Assembly (NCBI RefSeq): GCF_000699445.3
Contig: NC_067198.1
Location: 33,570,536-33,634,535 of the forward strand
DNA length: 64,000 bases
Reading direction: 5' to 3'
From: Schistosoma haematobium
Taxonomy: Eukaryota > Platyhelminthes > Trematoda > Strigeidida > Schistosomatidae
Under the pieces are notes generated by a model, which saw only the letters and a list, made by a program, of their open reading frames with translations, did no database searches and was not told the DNA's origin. How positions within the stretch are numbered: position 1 is the stretch's first letter; each line of letters starts with the position of its first letter. The translations under genes were made by a program, and so were the position numbers. Positions 55,363 through 64,000 of the stretch are shown one piece after another.

Positions 55363-58300
55363 ATGGCGGCGCCTGTTTCTGGCCACTACCCGAGCCGTCT
55401 ATTTCATGTCAGGGATCGAATTTCGGGCTCAGATTTTTTGGTCGATACAGGAGCCGAAATCAGCATTATCCCATTACAGCTCTCTCAACGACGGCACCCT
55501 CAGAGTACTAAATTGTCTCTAGTCGCAGCCAATAACACAGTCATTAAAACTTATGGCGAGCAATCACTTATTTTAGATCTCGGTCTCCGGAGACGTTTCA
55601 CATGGGTTTTCATCGTAGCTGAAATCAAACAACCCATTATCGGGGCCGATTTTCTCGGTGCTTACAACCTACTTGTAGATATGGCAAAAAAGAAACTAAT
55701 CGACAAAAACACAAGCTTACAGGTCAGTGGCACAACTATCTCCAGTTACGAAATTCATGGAGTCCGTATGTTAAGACCTGAAAACAAAATTTTCGCCGAT
55801 ATCCTATCGAATTATGAAAGTATAACCAGAGCTGATTACCAAAACGAATGCTCCACACATCGTGTCCAACACAGTATTACTACTACAGGACCACCTATTC
55901 GCGCCAGGGCGAGAAGACTCCCTCCAAACAAGTTGCAGTTCGCTAAGAGAGAATTCGAACATATGATGCAACTTGGGATAATCAGACAATCTAACAGTCC
56001 TTGGGCCTCGCCGCTGCATATGGTTCCCAAGAAAGATCAAGACTGGCGCCCATGTGGAGATTATCGCCGATTGAATAACCAGACTATCCCAGACCGGTAT
56101 CCGATCCCTCACCTGCATGATTTTTCTTTAAATCTACATGGAAAACAGATTTTTTCAAAGTTAGATCTAGTCCGAGCATACCATCAAATACCGATGGCAC
56201 CTGAGGATATCGAGAAAACAGCTGTAATCACACCTTTTGGCTTGTTTGAATTCTTGAGGATGCCTTTCGGACTAAAAAACGCCGCTCAAACCTTCCAGAG
56301 ATTTATGGACGAAGTAACTAGAGGTCTGGATTTCGTATTTGTCTATATCGACGATGTTTTAATCGCTAGTTCTTCCATTGACGAACATGTTCAACACCTA
56401 CACACGCTTTTTGAACGTTTCAAAAGTTATGGTGTTGTAATCAACCCTTCGAAGTGTATATTTGGCGCCTCATCTCTGGAATTCCTGGGACACCATATTG
56501 ATTCCCAAGGAATTAAACCACTTGAAGAGAAAGTCAAAGCCATCTCCAGCTATCCAGAACCAACCTCAGTAAAATCACTACGCCGTTTTCTTGGAACATG
56601 TAATTTTTATCGACGATTTCTACCAAATTGTGCCTATGTACTACAGCCATTGACAGATTTACTGAAAAACGATAAATCAGGTACCAAGAAAGAAAAGAAC
56701 CAAATATTCAAGTTACCTTCCGATGCCAAAGTAGCATTTGAAAAAGCTAAATCCATGATTGCTAATGCTACCATGCTCCAACACCTAAACACTGACCCCA
56801 CAACACTGTTGATCCTATGCACGGATGCTTCACAAAATGCCGTAGGGGCAGTATTACAACAGCGAGTAAACAACACGATTACCCCCATTGCCTTTTTCTC
56901 CAAGAGATTATCGCCAGCACAAGAACGTTATAGTACTTTTGGACGCGAACTCTTAGCTATGTATTTAGCAGTAAAACATTTCAACTTTTTGCTACAGGGT
57001 CGTGATTTCATCATTATGACAGATCATAAACCCCTTTGCCATTCTTTTAGCACATCGTATGACAAACACTCCCCACGAGAAGCAAGACAACTTGATTATA
57101 TCTCACAATTTACCACAGACATCAGGTTTATCAAAGGTCACTCGAACATTGTTGCAGACGCACTATCTAGGAGGGATATCAATACGATGGTACTCAATCA
57201 TGACATCAGCCTTGAAACCTTGGCTAAATTACAAGCAGACGATGCAGAATTAAAAGTCTGCAAAGAAAAGTCTAGCTTAGACCTCAAACCTGTACCTATT
57301 CCCCTTTCAGACGAATTCATCATGTGCGACACTTCAACAGGCAACAATCGTCCGTTTGTCCCACATGCTTGCCGACAAAAAATATTCCAGCATTTGCATG
57401 GTCTTTCATATCCAGGCATCAGAGCAACAACAAAGCTCATTACCGAACGTTTTGTGTGGCCTAAAATCAACTCGGATGTTAAACGTTGGACACGTAACTG
57501 TCTCCAGTGCCAACGCAGTAAGACGCAAAAACACACCTACAGTCCAATTGGGAAGTTCCCTATCCCTGACAAACGCTTCCAGCACGTGCATTTAGATTTA
57601 GTTGGGCCTCTGCCACCATCAAACTCTTTCACACATATCCTCACCGCAATAGATAGGTTCACAAGATGGGCCATAGCATGCCCCATTAAAGACACATCGG
57701 CAGAGACAGTGGCTTCAGTTTTCCTTGACCGCTGGATATCCAACTTTGGCGTACCATCAACAATCACAACAGATCGCGGTCCCCAATTCCAATCCGTTCT
57801 ATTTAACGAGTTCACTAAACTTCTTGGAGTAAATCATGTTAAAACGACAGCTTATCATCCGGCAGCTAATGGCATGGTTGAAAGATTCCATCGCCAACTA
57901 AAAAGCTCTCTGATGGCACAACCGGACCCTTCAAAATGGAGCGATGCTTTACCGCTCGTTCTCCTTGGGATTCGCTCGTCTGTAAAGGAAGACATCGGAT
58001 GCACGGCCGCTGGACTAGTCTATGGCACGACATTAACGTTACCAGGACAACTAGTCAAGAATGAAACCACAACACCAGTAGACCCTTCTCGTTTTGTAAG
58101 CAGATTACTACAAATGATGCAGAGCATCAGAGCAATACCACCTCGAGAATACGACAACCGAGTCCATCTCGATAAACATTTAGAAACTTGCAAATTTGTT
58201 TTTGTCCGAGTAGACGCGGTGAAAAAGCCACTGACACCACCATATGAAGGCCCTTATAAAGTAATAAAACGCACTGACAAATATTTCATTATCAACAAAA

Positions 58301-58515
58301 ATGGGAACCATGAGACAATTTCTATAGACCGAATAAAACCAGCTTCCTACGAAGTCCCTCATGACACAGAAGACAATACTGCGAACAAACAATCACTCCC
58401 ATCTATTGCTAAGAAACAAGAGGAAGAGGAAAAACTTAGCACTACACCCTCTTGTTTAACACGTTCTGGGAGACTTATAAAAAAACCAAAGCGTTACGTA
58501 CATTTTGCCATATAA
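55363..58515 (+). CDS. pol: pol of the LTR element, intact ORF
   Basis: 1050 codons from ATG 55363, which overlaps the distal gag stop as TGATG. An upstream GTG in frame is not needed. Protease DTGA (28-31). RT with YIDD (328-331). RNase H with CTDAS (486-490). Integrase with an HHCC-type zinc region ending CLQC (713-716), catalytic D745, D804 and E840 with 35-residue spacing, and a C-terminal GPY-type motif (EGPYKVI). No frameshift or stop was seen. It could supply active enzymes, although this copy's gag is broken. Confidence 0.93.
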   Translation: MAAPVSGHYPSRLFHVRDRISGSDFLVDTGAEISIIPLQLSQRRHPQSTKLSLVAANNTVIKTYGEQSLILDLGLRRRFTWVFIVAEIKQPIIGADFLGAYNLLVDMAKKKLIDKNTSLQVSGTTISSYEIHGVRMLRPENKIFADILSNYESITRADYQNECSTHRVQHSITTTGPPIRARARRLPPNKLQFAKREFEHMMQLGIIRQSNSPWASPLHMVPKKDQDWRPCGDYRRLNNQTIPDRYPIPHLHDFSLNLHGKQIFSKLDLVRAYHQIPMAPEDIEKTAVITPFGLFEFLRMPFGLKNAAQTFQRFMDEVTRGLDFVFVYIDDVLIASSSIDEHVQHLHTLFERFKSYGVVINPSKCIFGASSLEFLGHHIDSQGIKPLEEKVKAISSYPEPTSVKSLRRFLGTCNFYRRFLPNCAYVLQPLTDLLKNDKSGTKKEKNQIFKLPSDAKVAFEKAKSMIANATMLQHLNTDPTTLLILCTDASQNAVGAVLQQRVNNTITPIAFFSKRLSPAQERYSTFGRELLAMYLAVKHFNFLLQGRDFIIMTDHKPLCHSFSTSYDKHSPREARQLDYISQFTTDIRFIKGHSNIVADALSRRDINTMVLNHDISLETLAKLQADDAELKVCKEKSSLDLKPVPIPLSDEFIMCDTSTGNNRPFVPHACRQKIFQHLHGLSYPGIRATTKLITERFVWPKINSDVKRWTRNCLQCQRSKTQKHTYSPIGKFPIPDKRFQHVHLDLVGPLPPSNSFTHILTAIDRFTRWAIACPIKDTSAETVASVFLDRWISNFGVPSTITTDRGPQFQSVLFNEFTKLLGVNHVKTTAYHPAANGMVERFHRQLKSSLMAQPDPSKWSDALPLVLLGIRSSVKEDIGCTAAGLVYGTTLTLPGQLVKNETTTPVDPSRFVSRLLQMMQSIRAIPPREYDNRVHLDKHLETCKFVFVRVDAVKKPLTPPYEGPYKVIKRTDKYFIINKNGNHETISIDRIKPASYEVPHDTEDNTANKQSLPSIAKKQEEEEKLSTTPSCLTRSGRLIKKPKRYVHFAI

Positions 58516-58973
58516 AAAAACTAAAACAATCAAAGCAAACAATTATCGAGGACCTACACTATCAATCCCATTTAAAAAATTTTTTTTAACAGTGTATATG
58601 ATTAATCACATTTTCCCACAATTATTCGTTTTGTCACTTTTTCAAAAAAAAAATTTGTCACAAAAATAAACGGTTCAATTTTGTTTGTGTGTGTGTGGGT
58701 CATTAACAGTTTTACACATTATCATTGTTAGCTAAACAAGACATTAAATGACAGTATATTCATTTTTTTTTGTGTTTGTTCTTCTGTGACATCACTGTTA
58801 TTTTTTTCACTCGATAACACACGGTATGTCTCACTAATATACATATCATACGCATCTCCACATCTTTGTTGGTTATAACTGTAAATATTATTTTTTTTTA
58901 TATACATATCATATTCTCACATTTTTGTTGTTATTATAACCAGTGTTACCTCCGGACACTCTGGGGGGAGCTA

Positions 58974-59507
58974 TGTGGAGATAACTCTAACAAGCTTATT
59001 TTGTAAATAGTTTTTAATATTATTTGTATTTATTTTGTCAATTTTTCACTGTATGTACATTCATCATTAAATGACTGTACGTGTTGTTTTAGTCATTGAC
59101 CTTGAAGACACTTTCCGTTGAGCTACTACGTAGCGTGACATATTCGTGCTGGTTAACAAATACATTACTACTCACGCATTCCTCGTTCTATCTTCATTTG
59201 TGATTGAGTTAATGGAAGTTTAAATCAAATACTATCTACATTTATAGACTGTAATCGGAATATATCACATCCTACGTTGGACTATATCGCTAGAGAGTTC
59301 ACCAACCTGCTCAGAGTCATCAAGCATTTATAATTGTGGATTTACATTACTGGACTTAATCAGAACACGCAACGTTTGGGCAATTTAAGTAACGTCCCTA
59401 ATTATTATTGTATTTGTAACATTTAACTTGTATATATTAATATTACTATTGATTGTTATTAACTTTGTTGATACCTTTTGCGTTTATATATTGTCTGGTC
59501 CACCACA
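58974..59507 (+). repeat. 3' LTR
   Basis: 534 bases ending CCACA, followed by ACAT. Preceded by the purine tract ggggggag and cta. A 450-base noncoding stretch separates it from the pol stop. Confidence 0.93.
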
Positions 59508-59511
59508 ACAT

Positions 59512-61250
59512 AATAGAAGTTTTCGCTTGACAAGCTTCTGTATCTGGTGGCAGTGGATCACCGATGCGACCAGGTAAAAACCAAAGTATTTATAAAGATA
59601 CATGATACTCTAGCAGTTACTTAGTGAACGATTATCGGAATCCTTCAGGAAGTCTTTCTACTTGTTCTGGCCTCTCCATCTATCTTTCAGAGATCGTTCC
59701 GAGCATCGCTTAACGCAAGACCTCATTTCGGTTTTGTCCTTATCTTGAGGTACTTTATGCAGGATAGAGTTCCTAAAGGTACTCTCCACTAATTCTCAGT
59801 GATCTACCGTTGGCTCTCGCTATTCTCGTGGCCATGTAGAATGAAGAGGATGCTTTCATATTCTCGTTTCATCTGCTCTAATATGACCGAAGTAGGGAAC
59901 ATGGTTGTTACTTCAGATGTGTGAGTAGACATCGATATCTGGAAGTGTAAGCTGTTAATTTGTCAGTACACTTTCTGTGTCTCGAGATTTTCCGTTTGTG
60001 TCATATCTCATGACGGCATACATATATCCAGCCTTTCCTGAAATTATGATGGTTGTGAGAAACCACTAATGAAACCACAATGTGGGGTTGTGTCCTGCTT
60101 GCTGTGATTTTGTGATGAAGTAATTGTAGCCTGAAATCTGACTCTGGATAGATCGTTTGGTGCTTGTTATCGAAATATACACGTCATCAATCCCCGTATA
60201 TAATTATCCACTTAACTCGCATTGGTGAATAACGACGTTAAATGAGACAAATATGAGAATGAAGTTTTTATTACGTGTATTTTGTACAACCGTTGATCGG
60301 AAAGCGAAGCAAAACAAAATGATGCGCAGTTGAGAGGGCAGGTGAGCCAACTCAATTCAAACAAACGTGAATCCACAAAAATAAGTTACGAACGTGATGA
60401 GTAAGTATGTAGCACACATGCGAACATATAAGAAAATCAGGATTAATAAGAGAATAAGTGACAGGGTAAAAATGTGGCTTGCGAAGAATGGCTAGATTGA
60501 TCTGCCCAGAGGCTAAAATTACCTATGTGGGGTTGACATAGTACTCGCCCCTACAGAGTGTCGAAATCACCAGCTGGTATTATGTGTCAAACCCCAGATA
60601 TGGCAGCTCCAGTATCACCTGGATTATCCAACATTTTCGGGTGTTAGATCCTGTGATGGGCCAATATCGCCCTCCAATCAAGTACTTTGTGTCGTTTATA
60701 TTGAAGTAACACCATCATGATTCTGTCACCTCGATGAATTCAGTACACCGTGGTACGGCCTTCAAGTGACTGTTGGTGTGTGTCAAGACCCCAATCCTGC
60801 TTTGTGTAAATTAACGCGTCTGAAAATCGTCGTGCTTTACAAGCTCGCTTCTTCATCGACGATGTCAGACAACAGCTATGTTTCAGTTGCGATCTGGTGA
60901 TCACATCTTAATAAGAGCACATGTTCTTGACATCTCCTAGCTTACCCCTCGGGTCCTCTTACGTTGCTACAGAGGCATTTTACGGTTTGTATTTTCGTGC
61001 TGACAGATACCTCTCGTTTTATCTACAGACGAAATCAGACTAGTGGTCGAATATTTTATTGTTCAGATTGAGGAACACAACATTTTCAGAGCAAAGTTGA
61101 CATTCAGTATAAAATGATAGAAAATATAGTGCCTACACAAAACAAGCAAGTAACTGAATACCTGAGCAGTAATATTTTGACATTACACAGACGTATGAAG
61201 TCAACTCAACCAATCAGCGCAGGTTGTTACAACGTCGAACTATGCAGTGA
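59512..61250. other. Region right of the LTR element, nothing firm
   Basis: No gene recognised. Since Gypsy integrase remnants lie just to the right on -, part of this stretch may be the decayed 3' end of that older element, but no LTR boundary was identified. Confidence 0.4.
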
Positions 61251-61254
61251 GAGG

Positions 61255-61870
61255 GCTTCTCAGTTGTCTTTGGAATCACTCCACTGGTCCATTTGCTGCC
61301 AGATGGTATGCTGTTGTAGTAATGCGATGGACGCCCAAAATGCATGTGAACTCACTATAGAGGTGCGATTTGAACCATGACTCCCTGTCGAAAGCGACGG
61401 TAGAAGATAAATGAAAATTACAAATCGATCTCCAGAAATACGATAGCAACAATTTGTGCTGAGACACCTTTCACTGGGCATGCGTCTAGTAAGACAGCCC
61501 ACCACTATGAAAAAACAATTAAAACCAGTGGATGAATCCAGAAAGCCAACTAAACCGACTTGGGAATATTGAAAATGATCATTTGGTTGAGTGAATGTTG
61601 ACAGTGTAGCATTTGCTGTGCTGACATTGTAAGCAGTTTCTAGTCAAGTGCTTTATGTTTGAGTTTATGCTTGGCCAAGCAAATCTTTCGCCACCAGTCT
61701 CAAGATAGCATGGACTTCTGGATGAGATAATGTGTGGAGACATCCAGAAGACTTTGTCTCGCAAATTGTTGGTACAAGTTGTCTGTGAATTCCATTCGAG
61801 GTATCACATAATATAGTAGAGCCGGAGTAAGCTACTGGAGTATTTTTATTAATATTACACATAAATTATG
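61255..61870 (-). pseudogene. Decayed Gypsy integrase remnant
   Basis: On -, pieces in three frames resemble integrase: the zinc-region end [13 protein letters not shown] (about 61660-61620) and a core piece ITTTAYHLAANGPVE (about 61310-61276) preceded by FKSHLYSEF. Frameshifts and stops separate them. The sequence differs from the young element's pol, so it comes from another, older Gypsy lineage. Confidence 0.75.
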
Positions 61871-62204
61871 TTTGCACGCAGTGAGATCGAGATTGTAGGT
61901 ATGTAAACCTGCAATAAACGAATTCCTTCCGCTTTGGGTCGCTACAAAGTATCTGCCATAACATTAGGTTCGACTCCTCGTTAAATGTTGAATATCTATT
62001 TGCCCAGTTGTCTCGTGTTCAACTTTGAGGAATGTGTGATTAGGACTTTATGCCACTACACTACCCTCACACTAGAATCAACGTGGCGTTGGTTCGATAC
62101 AAAATTGAGTGAGATTTTCGCGCATTGGAGGTTACCAAGAATAATAAGAATCCTTCGGGTATTGATAAACTGAAAGACAAATAAAAAAGAAAGGCGGCAG
62201 CACT

Positions 62205-64000
62205 ACTACTACTACTTACACCTGTTACTCCTCGTGAAGGAGCATAGGTCGCTCACCAGCATTCTCCATCCAACCCTGTCCTGGGCAATCCTTTCCAGCT
62301 CCTTCCAGTTGTAATTCATCCTTTTCATATCTGCTTCTATTATCCGACGTAACGTGTTCTTTGGCCTTCCTCTTTTCCGCTTCCCTTCAGGATTCCAAGT
62401 TAGAGCTTGCCTCGTGATGCAGTTTGACGATTTGCGTAATGTATGTCCTATCCATTTCCATCGTCTTTTCCTAATTTCCTCTTCAGCTGGAAGTTGGTTT
62501 GTTCTCTCCCACAGAAGGCTATTGCTGATGGTATCCGGCCAATGGATGTTGAGTATCTTGCGTAGACAGCTATTTATAAATACTTGTACTTTCTTGATTG
62601 TGGTTGTTGTAGTTCTCCAAGTTTCAGCTCCATACAGTAGAATTGCCTTGACGTTCGTATTGAAGATTCTCACTTTGATATTGGTTGAAAGTTGTTTTGA
62701 GTTCCATATGTTCTTCAATTGTAGGAATGCGACCCTTGCTTTGCCAATCCTCGCCTTTACGTCTGCATCTGAACCTCCATGTCTATCGACGATGCTTCGC
62801 AGATATGTGAAGGATTCTACATCTTCCAGAGTTTCGCCATCAAGGGTGATTGGATTGCTGTTCTCCGCTTTGAATTTGAGGACCTTGGTTTTCCCTTTGT
62901 GTATACTGAGGCCTACTGATGCAGAGACTGCTGCTACATTGGCTGTCTTTATCTGAATCTGTTCACGTGTACGTGATAGGAGGGCTAGGTCATCTGCGAA
63001 GTCCAGATCGTCTAATTGGTTCTGAGCTGTCCATTGTATTCCGTGTTTTCCTTCAGATGTCGAGGTCTTCATAATCCAGTCGACCACCAGAAGAAAGAGG
63101 AAGGGAGAGAGTAAACAGCCTTGTCTGACTCCGGTCCTTACTTGGAATGCATCTGTCAGCTGTCCTCCATGCACTACTTTGCACTGTAGTCCGTCGTATG
63201 AGTTCCGGATAATATTGACAATCTTCTCAGGAACTCCGTAGTGTCGAAGAAGTTTCCATAATGTCCTCCTACTACACTGTCGAATGCCTTTTCATAATCA
63301 ATGAAGTTGATGTATAGTGACGAGTTCCACTCAACTGATTGTTCGACGATGATCCGTAGTGTTGCAATTTGGTCTGTGCACGACCGATCCTTTCGGAATC
63401 CAGCTTGTTGATCTCGAAGTTGGGCATCTACTGCATCCTTCATCCGGTTCAGCAACACTCTGTTGAAAACTTTCCCTGGTATTGACAGTAGTGTAATGCC
63501 TCTGTAGTTTTCACATTTGCTCAGATCTCCTTTCTTTGGAATCTTGATGAGGTGTCCTTCTTTCCAGTCCATTGGCACTTGTTCCTCCTCCCAAATCTTT
63601 TTGAATAGAGGGTAAAGCATGCTTGTGGTTACTTCGACGTCTGATTTCAGTGCTTCAGCTGGTATGTTGTCGGGTCCTGCTGCTTTCCCGTTCTTGATTT
63701 GTCTGACGGCCATTCTAATTTCTTCCGTCGTTGGTGGGTTGACATCTATAGGAAGATCTGTGTGTGCTACTTCGATGTTCGGTGGATTCATTGGAGCCGG
63801 CCTATTCAGGAGTTCCTCGAAGTATTCTACCCATCTGTTTCGCTGTTGTTGAATTTCAGTGATTGGCTTGCCTTCTTTGTCTTTGACCGGCCTCTCTGGT
63901 TTACTGTATTTCCCTGATAGTTTCTTCGTTGTATCGTAGAGCTGTTTCATATTTCCTTCTCTAGCAGCTTTTTCCGCCATCGTTGCTAGTTCTTCCACAT
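62205..64000 (-). mobile_element. RTE/SR2-like element, 3' half (runs off the window)
   Basis: 3' end at a (TAC)n-type tail (about 62205-62219). RT covers 63998-62212 in two frames broken near 63270, where the [10 protein letters not shown] motif is disrupted. It has [25 protein letters not shown] and [13 protein letters not shown]. Apart from that break it is well kept. The 5' half lies right of the window. Confidence 0.92.

Larger units (their letters stand above)
53847..59507 (+). mobile_element. Ty3/Gypsy LTR retrotransposon, CsRn1/Boudicca-like
   Basis: Complete 5.66-kb element: 534-bp LTRs with TGTGG/CCACA ends, 4-bp target duplication, primer-binding site, gag, pol (protease-RT-RNase H-integrase) and a polypurine tract (about 58963-58970). 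The LTRs differ at about three positions by eye (LTR position 534 and two C/T sites near the end), so the insertion is recent. The placement rests on the pol order and a Cys-His gag motif near the gag end like that of the CsRn1 group. Confidence 0.92.

Overview
The window looks like a piece of a blood-fluke (Schistosoma-type trematode) nuclear genome. It is AT-rich and intron-rich and crowded with three kinds of repeat typical of these worms: RTE/SR2-like non-LTR retrotransposons, hammerhead-ribozyme SINE-like repeats of the Sm-alpha kind, and a Ty3/Gypsy element of the CsRn1/Boudicca type. The assignment rests on family recognition by eye; no search was run.

Three host genes can be supported. 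(1) At the left edge, on +, is the last exon of an RBM15/Spenito-like RNA-binding protein (end of RRM1, RRM2, RRM3, SPOC). (2) Converging on it, on -, is a complete VPS15/PIK3R4 gene spanning about 43 kb. I could assemble it from 20 exons (46822 down to 3606) whose splice phases all agree, giving about 1783 codons: myristoylation motif, divergent kinase domain, HEAT region, WD40 region. VPS15 is the regulatory/scaffold subunit of the VPS34 PI3-kinase complexes in autophagy and endosomal sorting. (3) Upstream of it, also on -, is a single-exon OTUD3-like OTU deubiquitinase (49366-50247).

The VPS15 introns hold nested mobile DNA. Introns 1 and 2 each carry a near full-length RTE element in the gene's own orientation. 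Other introns carry RTE fragments, short elements made only of the RTE 5' leader plus its tail, a tRNA-headed SINE, and three sequence families of repeats with hammerhead ribozyme cores. Each ribozyme family occurs at least once as two oppositely oriented copies close together (9.2-9.5 kb, 26.1-26.7 kb, 35.0-35.6 kb). Two families also have a tRNA-like box A/box B segment just upstream of the ribozyme.

Right of OTUD3 is about 3.6 kb with little recognisable content. Then comes a young LTR retrotransposon (53847-59507) with near-identical 534-bp LTRs, an ACAT target duplication, a gag with a nonsense codon and an intact pol. Beyond it lie decayed antisense Gypsy integrase fragments (about 61.26-61.87 kb) and a third RTE copy that runs off the right edge. 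The most interesting signal is the set of paired hammerhead elements; the best annotated biology is the reconstructed VPS15 gene.
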